From assembly GCF_000515395.1 (NCBI RefSeq), contig NZ_KI911782.1, positions 1,921,827 through 1,985,826 on the forward strand: DNA of 64,000 bases, in the 5' to 3' direction. The notes beneath the pieces were generated by a model that was not told where the DNA came from, did no database searches, and was given only the letters and a program-made list of their open reading frames with translations. This DNA comes from Jiangella gansuensis DSM 44835. Its GTDB lineage: Bacteria > Actinomycetota > Actinomycetes > Jiangellales > Jiangellaceae. A program made the translations under genes and the position numbers. This document shows positions 34,239-43,177 of this stretch, in pieces. The number at the start of each line of letters is the position of its first letter. The first letter of the stretch is position 1.

Positions 34239-35450
34239 ATGCCCGAGAAGACCGATGTCGTCGTGGTCGGCGGCGGATATGCCGGTGTCCTGGCGGCCAG
34301 CCGCCTGACGCAGCGCGACGACGTGGGCGTGACCCTGATCAACCCGCGCCCGGCCTTCGTCGAGCGGATCCGCCTGCACCAGATGGTCGGCGGTTCCGAC
34401 GACGCGGTCGTCGACTACGGCGAGGTCCTGGCCGGGGACGTCCGGCTGGTGGTCGACACGGCCACCCGGATCGACGCGGCCGGGCGCAGCGTGGCACTGG
34501 CCAGCGGCGGGACGGTCGATTACGACTACCTGATCTACGCGGTGGGCAGCGGCAGCCCCGACTCGAGCGTGCCCGGCGCGGCCGAGTTCGCGTATCCGAT
34601 CGCGACGTTCGAGGCGGCGCAGCGGTTGCGAGCCGCCCTCGACGCGGCTGCGCCCACGGCCCCGGTGACCGTGGTCGGCGCGGGTCCGGCCGGCATCGAG
34701 ACCGCCTCCGAGCTGGCGGAGCTGGGCCGCCGGGTGACCCTGGCCTGCGGTGAGGTGCTCGGCCCGTACCTGCATCCCCGGGGCCGGCGCTCCGTGGCCA
34801 AGCGGCTGGCCCGGCTCGGGGTGACCGTGCTGGACGGCCCGGGCGGAACGGTGACGGCTGTGACCCGCGATGGCGTGGAACTCAGCGACGGCCGCCGGCT
34901 CCCGAGCGAGGTGACCATCTGGACCACCGGGTTCGGCGTGCCGGACCTGGCCGTCCGCAGCGGGCTCAGCACCGACGCCTTGGGCCGGCTGCGCACGGAC
35001 GAGACACTGACGAGTGTGGATGACACACGCATCGTCGCGGCCGGTGACTCGGCGGCACCGTCGGACCTGCCGTTGCGGATGAGCTGCCAGGCCGCGGTCC
35101 AGTTCGGCCCGCGCGCCGCGGACACGGTACTCAGCCGGATCGCGGGCGAGCAGCCCGCGCCGCTGACCGTGGCGCTCGCCGCCCAGTGCATCAGCCTGGG
35201 GCGGCGCGCCGGCATCTACCAGTTCGCGCGCCGGAACGACAGCGCGGTCGGCGTGCACATCGGGGGTCGCCCGGGCGCGAAGGTCAAGGAGCTCGTGTGC
35301 TCGGGCGTCCTCAAGATGCTGGTCCGCGAGGCGCGGAAACCCGGGTCGCTCACCTGGCCGGGCTGGGTCGACGACGCCAAGCGCCGGAAGGCCCTGGAGG
35401 CCAGGCGCGACGAGGCATCGGCCGTCGCCGCAGGGGTGGCTCGGCCGTGA
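34239..35450 (+). CDS. FAD-dependent pyridine nucleotide-disulfide-type oxidoreductase (NDH-2-like)
   Basis: A 403-residue FAD/NAD(P) oxidoreductase. The FAD dinucleotide fold is VVVVGGGYAGVLAASRL at the N-terminus, the NAD(P) fold is VTVVGAGPAGIETASELAEL near residue 145, and the FAD-ribityl motif is TRIVAAGDSAAPSDLPLRMS near 265-285. It has no redox-active Cys pair, so it resembles type II NADH dehydrogenases and AIF-like proteins. It may use a quinone or small acceptor. The stop overlaps the GTG of a sigma-factor gene with a C-terminal SnoaL domain; such sigma genes are typically beside an oxidoreductase. Confidence 0.9.
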   Translation: MPEKTDVVVVGGGYAGVLAASRLTQRDDVGVTLINPRPAFVERIRLHQMVGGSDDAVVDYGEVLAGDVRLVVDTATRIDAAGRSVALASGGTVDYDYLIYAVGSGSPDSSVPGAAEFAYPIATFEAAQRLRAALDAAAPTAPVTVVGAGPAGIETASELAELGRRVTLACGEVLGPYLHPRGRRSVAKRLARLGVTVLDGPGGTVTAVTRDGVELSDGRRLPSEVTIWTTGFGVPDLAVRSGLSTDALGRLRTDETLTSVDDTRIVAAGDSAAPSDLPLRMSCQAAVQFGPRAADTVLSRIAGEQPAPLTVALAAQCISLGRRAGIYQFARRNDSAVGVHIGGRPGAKVKELVCSGVLKMLVREARKPGSLTWPGWVDDAKRRKALEARRDEASAVAAGVARP

Positions 35451-36346
35451 GCGAGCGCCCCACCGATCCGGCAACGGAGACCTTCGTCGCCCACCGCAAC
35501 CTGCTCTTCACCGTCGCCTACGAGATGCTCGGGTCGGCGGCCGACGCCGAGGACGTCCTCCAGGAGACCTGGCTGCGGTGGGTCAAGGTCGATCTGGCGC
35601 AGGTGCACGACGAACGCGCCTACCTGGTCCGCATCACGACCCGGCAGTCGCTCAACCGGCTGCGTGCCATGAAGCGCCGCAAGGAGACGTATGTCGGCCC
35701 GTGGCTGCCCGAGCCGATGCTCACCTCACCGGACGTGGCCGAGGACGCCGAGCTCGCGGAGAGTGTGTCGATGGCGCTCATGCTCGTCCTCGAGACGCTG
35801 TCGCCGACGGAACGCGCCGTCTTCGTGCTGCGCGAGGTCTTCGACGTCAGCTACGGCGAGATCGCGGCGGCCGTCGGCAAGAGCCCTGCGGCCGTCCGCC
35901 AGATCGCGCACCGCGCCCGCCAGCACATCGATGCGCGCCGTCCGCGCGAAGTGGTCTCGCCGGGTGACGCGCGGGCGGCGCTGGAGGCAATGCGGCGCGG
36001 CTTCGAAACCGGGGACCTGCAGTCCGTCCTCGACGTGCTCGCGCCCGATGTCGTCCTGATCAGTGACGGCGGCGGCGTCAAGCAGGCCGCGCTGCGGCCG
36101 ATCGTCGGCGCCGACAAGGTGGCCCGCCTCGCCTCCGGCGGCCTGTCCAGGGTCGTCGGCAAGATCACCTGCGAACCCACCCTGGTCAACGGGAACCCGG
36201 CCCTGGTCGTGCGCCTGGACGGCGAGATCGACGGCGTCGTGGCGGTCCGCGTCGACGGCGCCGGCCACATCACCGGCATCTACTACGTCCGCAACCCGGA
36301 GAAGCTGTCCCGGGTCGAGTCCGAGACCCCGCTCGCGCTGCGGTGA
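35447..36346 (+). CDS. ECF sigma factor with C-terminal SnoaL-like domain (SigJ/ECF41 type)
   Basis: A 299-residue RNA polymerase sigma factor. Sigma-2 is FVAHRNLLFTVAYEMLGSAA through LQETWLRWVKVD. The WLPEP linker motif follows. Sigma-4 contains SPTERAVFVLREVFDVSYGE with the HTH IAAAVGKSPAAVRQIAHRA. The extra domain from about residue 180 is a SnoaL-like fold with ISDGGGVKQAA and NPEKL motifs. In the ECF41 group this domain, not an anti-sigma factor, controls activity, and WLPEP, DGGGK-like and NPDKL-like motifs are hallmarks. GTG 35447 overlaps the FAD oxidoreductase stop. Likely targets are its own operon and the oxidoreductase; the inducing signal is unknown. Confidence 0.93.
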   Translation: MSERPTDPATETFVAHRNLLFTVAYEMLGSAADAEDVLQETWLRWVKVDLAQVHDERAYLVRITTRQSLNRLRAMKRRKETYVGPWLPEPMLTSPDVAEDAELAESVSMALMLVLETLSPTERAVFVLREVFDVSYGEIAAAVGKSPAAVRQIAHRARQHIDARRPREVVSPGDARAALEAMRRGFETGDLQSVLDVLAPDVVLISDGGGVKQAALRPIVGADKVARLASGGLSRVVGKITCEPTLVNGNPALVVRLDGEIDGVVAVRVDGAGHITGIYYVRNPEKLSRVESETPLALR

Positions 36347-36353
36347 GCGCCGT

Positions 36354-37058
36354 TCAGGAGCCGGCCGACGAGGCGGTGACCAGGCCGGTCTCGTAGGCCG
36401 TTACGACCAGCTGGGCGCGGTCACGGGCACCCAGCTTGAGGAACAGCCGCGAAACGTGGGTTTTGGCGGTCAGCGGAGACAGCACGAGGTGCTCGGCGAT
36501 CTCGTGGTTGGACAGGCCACGCCCGACGAGGCCGAGGATCTCGCGTTCGCGCGGGGTCAGGTCGGCGAGGCGGCTGTCGTCGGGTGCCGGAACGACGGCG
36601 GGAGTGGCCACCGGCGCGGACTCGGCCGCGATGTACGCCTCGATCAGCCGCTTGGTGACCCGGGGTGCGAGCAGCGCCTGACCGTCGTGCACCAGCCGGA
36701 CGGCCTCGACGAGCGCCTCGGGCTCGACGTCCTTGAGCAGGAATCCGGCGGCACCGGCGCGGAGGGCGCCGAACACGTACTCGTCGAGCTCGAACGTCGT
36801 CAGCACGACCACCCGGACGGCGGCGAGGCGGACATCGGCCGTGATCCGGCCGGTGGCTTCAAGGCCGTCGACGCGGGGCATCCGGACATCCATCAGCACC
36901 ACGTCGGGCACCAGCTCGCCGGCCAGCCGGATCGCCTCGGCACCGTCGACGGCTTCGCCGACCACCTCGATGTCGGGTTCGGAGTCGAGCAGCGCCCGGA
37001 ACCCCGCGCGCACCAGGGTCTGGTCGTCGACCACCAGCACGCGGATCGCGGCGGTCAC
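36354..37058 (-). CDS. NarL/LuxR-type response regulator
   Basis: A 234-residue two-component regulator. The receiver domain has the acidic pair in VLVVDDQTLVRAG, phosphoacceptor Asp in VVLMDVRMPRVDG, Thr in VVVLTTFELDEY and Lys in AGFLLKDVEPEA. After a Pro/Ala linker, a LuxR HTH follows: LTPREREILGLVGRGLSNHE, IAEHLVLSPLTAKTHVSRLF. ATG 37058 overlaps the kinase stop by 4 bases, so the pair is coupled. It likely controls genes such as the adjacent MMPL exporter. Confidence 0.95.
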   Translation of the reverse strand: MTAAIRVLVVDDQTLVRAGFRALLDSEPDIEVVGEAVDGAEAIRLAGELVPDVVLMDVRMPRVDGLEATGRITADVRLAAVRVVVLTTFELDEYVFGALRAGAAGFLLKDVEPEALVEAVRLVHDGQALLAPRVTKRLIEAYIAAESAPVATPAVVPAPDDSRLADLTPREREILGLVGRGLSNHEIAEHLVLSPLTAKTHVSRLFLKLGARDRAQLVVTAYETGLVTASSAGS

Positions 37059-38272
37059 GTGGCGCCCACCGGCAGGGATGCGGCGACCCGCCAGCCGCCG
37101 CCGGCACGCGGGCCGGCCTCGAACGAGCCACCGATCGCCGCGGCCCGTTCGCGCATGCCTCTAAGGCCGTTGCCGGACCCGGAGCCGTCGAGCGGCGTGG
37201 GGCCGTAACCCTCGTCGTTCTCGACCTCGATCACCACCGCGTCGTCGCGGTGCGTGACCCGCACCCGCGCCGTGGTCGGGCCGACGTGGCGCATCACGTT
37301 GGTCAATGCCTCCTGGACGATCCGGTAGCCGGTGGCCCCGACAGCCGCCGGCAGTGCGCCGATCGCGGGGTCGAGGTCGACGTCCAGATGGATGCCCGCC
37401 GAGCCGAGGCCCTCGCGCAGGTCCTCGATCTGCGCCATGCCCTGCGTGGGCCGGACCGGAGCCGCGGACCCGGCGTCGTCGTCGGAATCCCCTTCACGCA
37501 GCAGCCCGAGCATCGAGCGCAGGTCGTCGAGCGACTCGCCGCTGACCCTCTTGATGTCGCGAAGGGTCGACCTGGCCCGCTCGGGGTCGCGGTCGAGCAG
37601 GTGGGCGCCGACGCCGGCCTGCACGTTGATCGCGACCATCGCGTGCGCGACGACGTCGTGGACGTCGCGCGCGATCCGCAGCCTTTCCTCGCCCACCCGG
37701 CGCAGCGCCTCCTCCTCGCGGGTCCGTTCGGCCGACTCGGCCCGTTCGACCAGCGCGGCCGTATAGGCGCGCCGGTCGTGTGCGGCGACGCCCAGCGCGA
37801 GCGGGATGGCGACGTAGCCCAGGTTCTTCGCGGTGTCCCAGGTGAAGTAGCCGTGCGGGCTGTACACCTGCAGGATCGCGACGACGAGCGGCAGCGCGGC
37901 CGCAGCGGCCACGAACGCGGCCCGGCGTCCGCGCGCCTCGGCCAGCGCATAGCCGCAGATGATGCCCGGGGCCGCGACCGTGACGTAGATGCCGGCGAAC
38001 GTCATCACCGCGAAAATCAGCGCCATGGCGAGCGCGAACGCCAGGATCGGCGCCCTCCGGCGGATCAGCACCGGCGACGACGCCAGGACGATCACCGCGA
38101 CCGCCGCGACGGTGACGTCCGCATCCGGCGACCGCACCACGTCGACCCACATGATCGTGACGCACAGCACCATCGCGAGCACGTCGACGAGGCGATCGCG
38201 GACCTCGCGAACCGAGCGGACAGCAGCAGGTGGGGTCGCCACCCGCACTACGGTAACGACGAGCATCCGCAT
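37055..38272 (-). CDS. NarL-partner sensor histidine kinase
   Basis: A 405-residue membrane histidine kinase. About five helices fill residues 25-165 with no large extracellular sensor domain, then a HisKA_3 domain with phosphorylation His in RIARDVHDVVAHAMVAINVQ. The ATPase N-box is QEALTNVMRHVGPTTARVR, the G-box region GNGLRGMRERAAAIGGSFEA. ATG 38272 is chosen because GGGAGGA lies 6 bases upstream. The intramembrane-sensing layout is typical of kinases responding to envelope stress or antibiotics, in line with the MMPL gene 80 bases before it. Confidence 0.93.
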   Translation of the reverse strand: MRMLVVTVVRVATPPAAVRSVREVRDRLVDVLAMVLCVTIMWVDVVRSPDADVTVAAVAVIVLASSPVLIRRRAPILAFALAMALIFAVMTFAGIYVTVAAPGIICGYALAEARGRRAAFVAAAAALPLVVAILQVYSPHGYFTWDTAKNLGYVAIPLALGVAAHDRRAYTAALVERAESAERTREEEALRRVGEERLRIARDVHDVVAHAMVAINVQAGVGAHLLDRDPERARSTLRDIKRVSGESLDDLRSMLGLLREGDSDDDAGSAAPVRPTQGMAQIEDLREGLGSAGIHLDVDLDPAIGALPAAVGATGYRIVQEALTNVMRHVGPTTARVRVTHRDDAVVIEVENDEGYGPTPLDGSGSGNGLRGMRERAAAIGGSFEAGPRAGGGWRVAASLPVGAT

Positions 38273-38351
38273 CCGGCGTCCTCCCGGGGGAGTACGTCGG
38301 AGCCGGGCCACCGCTGTCGGTGACCCGGCCCGCGACGGTGGCAGCGAGCTG

Positions 38352-40529
38352 TCAAGCCTGGTCAGCGGCCATAGCTGGCTCCTTCACCGGCTCGGTGGGT
38401 GCCGGCCCGCTCTCCGAGATCCCGACCCTGTCGTGGAGCCGTCGCAACCACATCGGGGCCCACCAGTTCCACTTGCCCATCAGGCCCATCAGCGCCGGGA
38501 CGAGCAGGGAGCGCACCACGAACGCGTCGACCAGGACTCCGACCGCGGCGGCGATACCGATCTGCTGGATGAAGGAGATCTCGCTGACGCTGAACGCCCC
38601 GATCGCGACCGCCAGCAGGATGGCCGCGGCGGTCACCACGCTGCCGGTCCGGCCGAGGCCGACGGCGACGGACTCCCGCTCGGTGAGGCCCGCCTCCCGG
38701 GCCTCCTTGACCCGGCCGAGCAGGAAGACGCCGTAGTCGGTGGAGAGGGCGAAGACGACCGCCGCGGCGATCAGGAAGTTGGTGGGTTCGATGCCGCCGT
38801 TGGGTGTGTAACCCAGCAGGCCGGTCAGCCGGCCGTCCTGGTAGACCCAGGTGATGGCCGCGAGGGCGACGCCGACGGTCAACAGGTTCATCACGACAGC
38901 CTTGACCGGGAGCACGACCGAACCGGTCATGAGCCACAACACCAGCATCGTCAGCAGGACCAGCAGGACGGCTGCGAGCGGAAGACTGCCGGCGATCGCG
39001 TCCTGCTGGTCCATGAACTCGGCGGCGGGTCCGGTGACGAGCGCGTCGGTGCCGCTGTCGTCGGCGAGGTCGCGGACGTCCGCGACGACGGCACGGGCGT
39101 CCTCACCGGCCGGGTCCCCGGCGACCTCGAGGTCGATCTGCCAGGTGCCGTCACCCACCTCGACCGCCTCGGCGGGTGCCACGACCTCGGGCAGGGACGA
39201 GGCCTGCCGGGCGAGGCCGGCAGCCCCGCCGTCGGCGTCGCCGGAGCCGTCCACGACGACGGTCACGGGGGTGGTTCCGGTGCCCGCGTAGTCGCTCTGG
39301 ACGGCGTCGGTGACCGCACGGGCGCTCTGACTCTGCGGGATCACGGTCTCGTCGACCGGCGTCCACTCGGTGCGCAGGGCCGGGGTGGCGAGCACGATCA
39401 TGACGGCCGTGGTGACCGCGGCGAACAGCCCGGGCCGGCGCATGACGAGGTGAGAGAACCGGTACCAGCGGGCTTCGGCCGAGTCGCCGCCGCGGCGACG
39501 CCGGCGAGCGAGCTTGGAGCCCCACAGCCCGAAGAGGACAGGGCTGATGACCAGGGCGGCCAGCGCGGCGACGACGGCGACGACCACGCCCGAGAGACCC
39601 ATCGAGGTGAGGAAGCCCATCGGGAAGACCATGAGCGTGGCGAGGGCGACCGCGACCGTGGCGGCGGAGAACACCACCGTGCGGCCGGCGGTGCGCATCG
39701 TCGTGACCACCGCGGCGAACGACGGTCCCTGCCGCTCCAGCTCCTCCCGGTAGCGCGTGACCAGGAACAGCGTGTAGTCGACCGCCAGGCCGAGGCCGAG
39801 GCCGATCACCAGGTTGAGCGAGAAGGCGTTGATCCCGTAGATCTGATTGATGCCCGTCAGGGCCAGGAAGGTGCCGAGCACGGTGGCGATGCCGACCGTC
39901 ACGGGCAGCACGGCCGCGCGGCCACCGAAGAAGAGCAGGGCGAGGACCACCAGGATCGGGAAGGCGAACAGCTCGGCGCGGGCCAGGTCCGCACCGATCT
40001 GCTCGCCCATCTGCACACCGGCGACGGCGCCGCCACCGACGGTGACGGCTGGGTCGTCGCCGAAGATCGCGAGAACGCTCTGTGCCACGGCCACGCTGTC
40101 GGCATCCGCCTCCAACGTCGCGACGACCAGCGCGGAGGAGCCGTCGAGCGCGGTGGCCGCTGGAGCAGCCTCGGCGATGCCGTCGACCTCGTCCAGGGTC
40201 GCGGCGGCCGCTTGCGCTGCCGCCGCGTCGGCAGCGGACGGCGTGTCGACCAGGAGGACGATCCCGGGCGAGGGCTCGAGGCCGCTGGCCGCCTCGATCC
40301 GCTCCACTGCCCGGAGGGATTCGGCGTCCGGCGGGGTGAACCCGCCCTCGCTGTCGAACGCTCCGGTGCCCGGCGCACCGACGGCGCCGGCGACGACGAT
40401 GAAGAGGAACACCGCGACGAGGGCGCGTCGCGGGTGGGCGTGGAGGGCCCGGATGACTCGCCGGAGCCGTCCGGCGGCCGGCTCAGCGGGCCCGGTGCGG
40501 GGGTGGTCACCGCGGTGCGTGAGGTTCAT
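38352..40529 (-). CDS. MMPL/RND-type membrane exporter
   Basis: A 725-residue transporter with the 12-helix, two-fold layout of MMPL proteins. Each half has one helix, a large external loop and five helices. Helix 4 of half one carries LGLGLAVDYTLFLVTRYREE, and of half two AAVVFALSTDYGVFLLGRVK, the Asp-Tyr proton-relay signatures. The first external loop begins at GTGAFDSEGGFTPPDAESLR. The start at 40529 is chosen because GAGGG lies 8 bases upstream; 40535 is also possible. It could export lipids, glycolipids or antibiotics. The coupled two-component system 80 bases downstream may regulate it. Confidence 0.92.
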   Translation of the reverse strand: MNLTHRGDHPRTGPAEPAAGRLRRVIRALHAHPRRALVAVFLFIVVAGAVGAPGTGAFDSEGGFTPPDAESLRAVERIEAASGLEPSPGIVLLVDTPSAADAAAAQAAAATLDEVDGIAEAAPAATALDGSSALVVATLEADADSVAVAQSVLAIFGDDPAVTVGGGAVAGVQMGEQIGADLARAELFAFPILVVLALLFFGGRAAVLPVTVGIATVLGTFLALTGINQIYGINAFSLNLVIGLGLGLAVDYTLFLVTRYREELERQGPSFAAVVTTMRTAGRTVVFSAATVAVALATLMVFPMGFLTSMGLSGVVVAVVAALAALVISPVLFGLWGSKLARRRRRGGDSAEARWYRFSHLVMRRPGLFAAVTTAVMIVLATPALRTEWTPVDETVIPQSQSARAVTDAVQSDYAGTGTTPVTVVVDGSGDADGGAAGLARQASSLPEVVAPAEAVEVGDGTWQIDLEVAGDPAGEDARAVVADVRDLADDSGTDALVTGPAAEFMDQQDAIAGSLPLAAVLLVLLTMLVLWLMTGSVVLPVKAVVMNLLTVGVALAAITWVYQDGRLTGLLGYTPNGGIEPTNFLIAAAVVFALSTDYGVFLLGRVKEAREAGLTERESVAVGLGRTGSVVTAAAILLAVAIGAFSVSEISFIQQIGIAAAVGVLVDAFVVRSLLVPALMGLMGKWNWWAPMWLRRLHDRVGISESGPAPTEPVKEPAMAADQA

Positions 40530-40726
40530 GCCCATGACCCTCGCGGTCGCGGTGGGCCTGCCGCGTCCGGCCAGGGGAGTAGCCCGGCGGCCGCGGCGAG
40601 CTGGGCTACCTCCGGGGGAGTACACCGGTCGGTGCAGGTGCCGACGCTCGTCGACGTCGCGGCGGCCGGGTGCCTGTCAGCTCGAGGGCTCATTCGGTTG
40701 TCGGTGGGAGACGGCAAGATGAGCGG

Positions 40727-42469
40727 GTGCAGCCTGTCGTCGCCCCTGAGCCCGGTGACGCCGTGCGTGTGGTCGGGCTGGACGTGCCCGGCGGCGAGCG
40801 GCGGGTCGCGGCCGGAGGGCTGGCCGCCGTGGTGCGCGACGCCGAAGCCACGGCAGCGGTCCGGCCGCGGTGGACGTGGGACGACACCAATCGGTGGTAT
40901 CCGGCACTGCTGGCTGCGGGAGTGCGGGTGGAACGCGCGCACGACCTGCGGCTCGCGCACCGGATCCTGCGGCAGTCGGCGGTGGCGGCGTGGCCGTCGC
41001 CGGACGGTGCCCCGCCCGGTCCGTGGGACATGCTGGCGCCAGTGCCGCTGACCACCGCGGCGGCCGTGGCGGCGCGGGACGAACCGGCCACGTTGTTCGC
41101 CGACCTGGCGCCGGCGGAGGCGACCCCCGAGCTGGATCCGTTCGCGGAGCTCGACGCCCAGAACGCCGCCGTCGCGGGTTCGGCCGCGGCGGGACGGTTG
41201 CGGCTGCTCCTGGCGGCGGAGTCCGCGGGAGCCCTGGTGGCGGTCGAGATGTACCACGCCGGGCTGCCGTGGCGGGCCGACGTGCACGACGAGATCCTGA
41301 CCGAGATCCTCGGGCCGCGGCCGCGGGCGGGTGAACGGCCGGCCCGGCTCGAGGACCTCGCCGTCCGGATCCGCGCCGCTCTGGAGGCGCCGGCCAGTCT
41401 CAACCCGGATTCCCCGCGCGATCTGCTCAAGGCGATGCAGTTGGCGGGCGTCGGTGCCCGGAGCCTGCGCAAATGGGAGCTGGAGCGGCTCGACCACCCG
41501 GTCGTCGCGCCGCTGCTGGAGTACAAGTCGTTGTACCGGCTGTTGACCGCCAACGGGTGGGCCTGGCTCGACGCCTGGGCGCGCGGCGGGCGGTTCCGCA
41601 GCGAATACGTCGTCGGCGGTGTCGTCACCGGGCGGTGGGCGTCGAGCGGCGGGGGAGCGCTGCAACTGCCGAAGAACGTACGCCGGGCGGTCGTCGCCGA
41701 CCCCGGCTGGACCTTCGTCGTCGCCGACGCCGCGCAGCTCGAGCCGCGGGTGCTGGCGGCCATGGCCGGCGACGAAGCCATGGCCGCCGCGGGGCGTGGA
41801 GCTGACGGCAGCGGCGCGGACATGTACGCGGGCATCGTGGCCTCCGGCGCGGTCGAGACACGGGAGCTGGCCAAGGTCGGGATGCTCGGCGCGATGTACG
41901 GGGGAACCACCGGCTCCAGCGGCCAGGTGTTGCCGCGGCTGGCGAAGGCGTTTCCCCGTTCGCTGGCGTTCGTCGACGACGCCGCCCGGGCCGGGGAACG
42001 CGGTGAGGTGGTCACGACGCACCTGGGCCGCAGCTCGCCTCTGCCGGGCGCGGGCTGGCACGAGGCACAGTCCGGTGCCTACCAGGACGACGCCGGGGAG
42101 GACGAGGCGGCGCGGGCCAGGTCGTCCGCCCGGTCATGGGGCCGCTTCACCCGGAACTTCGTCGTGCAGGGAACGGCCGCCGAATGGGCCATGTGCTGGC
42201 TGGCGTCGATCCGGCGCCGGCTGTGGGCGTTGGGGCAGGCGCCCGGCGCCGACGGCACACTCGTGCCCCAACCGTTCGCGGCGCGTCCGCACCTCGCGCT
42301 CTTCCTGCACGACGAGGTCGTGATCCACACCCCGGCCAGCATGGCCGAGGCGGTCGCCGACGAGGTCCGCGCCGCCGCGGCCGAAGCGGGCGGGCTCCTG
42401 TTCGGCGACTTCCCGGTGCAGTTCCCGCTGAGTGTCGCCGTGGCCGACTGTTACGCCGACGCGAAATGA
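40727..42469 (+). CDS. Family A DNA polymerase-like protein (exonuclease/polymerase type)
   Basis: A 580-residue protein of the actinobacterial 'bifunctional 3'-5' exonuclease/DNA polymerase' family. The polymerase half has motif A VADAAQLEPRVLAAMAGDE (a variant of D-Y-S-Q-I-E-L-R), motif B RELAKVGMLGAMYGGTTGSS with the R-x3-K-x7-YG pattern, and motif C FLHDEVVIHTP. The metal-binding Asp of A and Asp of C are both kept. The N-terminal exonuclease-like half is degenerate; the usual DxE pair is not obvious. It lacks the size of DNA polymerase I and likely acts in repair or translesion synthesis. Start by GTG 40727 is a guess among several. Confidence 0.9.
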   Translation: MQPVVAPEPGDAVRVVGLDVPGGERRVAAGGLAAVVRDAEATAAVRPRWTWDDTNRWYPALLAAGVRVERAHDLRLAHRILRQSAVAAWPSPDGAPPGPWDMLAPVPLTTAAAVAARDEPATLFADLAPAEATPELDPFAELDAQNAAVAGSAAAGRLRLLLAAESAGALVAVEMYHAGLPWRADVHDEILTEILGPRPRAGERPARLEDLAVRIRAALEAPASLNPDSPRDLLKAMQLAGVGARSLRKWELERLDHPVVAPLLEYKSLYRLLTANGWAWLDAWARGGRFRSEYVVGGVVTGRWASSGGGALQLPKNVRRAVVADPGWTFVVADAAQLEPRVLAAMAGDEAMAAAGRGADGSGADMYAGIVASGAVETRELAKVGMLGAMYGGTTGSSGQVLPRLAKAFPRSLAFVDDAARAGERGEVVTTHLGRSSPLPGAGWHEAQSGAYQDDAGEDEAARARSSARSWGRFTRNFVVQGTAAEWAMCWLASIRRRLWALGQAPGADGTLVPQPFAARPHLALFLHDEVVIHTPASMAEAVADEVRAAAAEAGGLLFGDFPVQFPLSVAVADCYADAK

Positions 42470-42511
42470 GTCGAGCGGTAGGCCGCGCCTGCCCGCCTGC
42501 CTGCCCGCCTG

Positions 42512-42823
42512 TCAGCGGCTGGCGCAGGTGACGCAGAGCCGCGTCCACGGCCGCAGCTCGAGCCGTTCGGGCGGGATGACGGCGCCGCATCGTTCGCAGC
42601 CGCCGAAGGTGCCGCGGGCCAGCCGGGCCTGGGCCGCCTCGACCTCGACGAGGATGCGGTGGACGCTGGCGCGATGCGCGGCGCCGGTGGGATCGCCGTC
42701 GCCGGCCGGCAGGGCGTCGAGCTGTCGCCGGCGGCTGTCCGCGGCCTCGGTCAGGGCGGCTTCGATGCGGGCCCTGGCGTCGGCGGGAATCGTGGCGTAC
42801 GGGTCGTGTGTGTGAGTGTTCAC
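42512..42823 (-). CDS. DksA/TraR-type zinc finger protein
   Basis: A 103-residue protein. A coiled-coil N-terminal half (ARARIEAALTEAADSRRRQL, ASVHRILVEVEAAQARLARG) leads to a C4 zinc finger GGCERCGAVIPPERLELRPW with Cys pairs CERC and CVTC. The family binds RNA polymerase through the secondary channel, modulating initiation with ppGpp. The coiled-coil tip lacks the Asp pair of E. coli DksA, as seen in many TraR/DksA homologues. It is monocistronic. Confidence 0.9.
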   Translation of the reverse strand: MNTHTHDPYATIPADARARIEAALTEAADSRRRQLDALPAGDGDPTGAAHRASVHRILVEVEAAQARLARGTFGGCERCGAVIPPERLELRPWTRLCVTCASR

Positions 42824-42929
42824 TGTCCTGCCCTCGAGCGTGCGGAAGGGCGCGACCTGGTGCGAGCGGACGGCGCCAGGGCGCGCTGGAGTGCCGCGGC
42901 CGGAACGGCACGCGGTGGTCAGGGGGAGG

Positions 42930-43094
42930 TCAGGAACAGGCGGGCGGGGCGCGGTCGACGCTACGGCGCAGCACGTCGAGCCCGCGGACGCCGCGCGCGG
43001 TTTCGGCCAGTTCGAGGGCCAGCAGCGCCGGCCCGGAGAGCACGTGGGACGGCTCGGCCGTAGCCGTCTGCGTCGCCCCCCGCCCCTCGATCAT
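42930..43094 (-). CDS. 54-residue hypothetical protein
   Basis: A short frame from ATG 43094 to TGA 42930. The peptide is MIEGRGATQTATAEPSHVLS, then a helical stretch GPALLALELAETARGVRGLD ending VLRRSVDRAPPACS. Almost every codon ends in G or C. TATGGT lies 6 bases upstream of the ATG, again a -10 box spaced for a leaderless mRNA. No family was recognised. It could be a small regulator or an unannotated peptide; without conservation data it remains tentative. Confidence 0.4.
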   Translation of the reverse strand: MIEGRGATQTATAEPSHVLSGPALLALELAETARGVRGLDVLRRSVDRAPPACS

Positions 43095-43177
43095 GTGGGC
43101 ACCATAGCAACGAACCACGGCCCCGGCCACGCGGCGGCTGGCGGCAGCCGTCCCGTGACCGGGGGAGTGAGGGTCCG

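Noticed and set aside
37989..41051. Plus-strand open frame of about 1,000 codons opposite the MMPL gene
   Set aside because: Very long but made of charged low-complexity residues; the minus strand has clear MMPL and kinase motifs in the correct codon phase.
42481..42520. CTGCCCGC direct repeats after the polymerase gene
   Set aside because: Only three short degenerate copies in an intergenic gap; too short to call a repeat feature.
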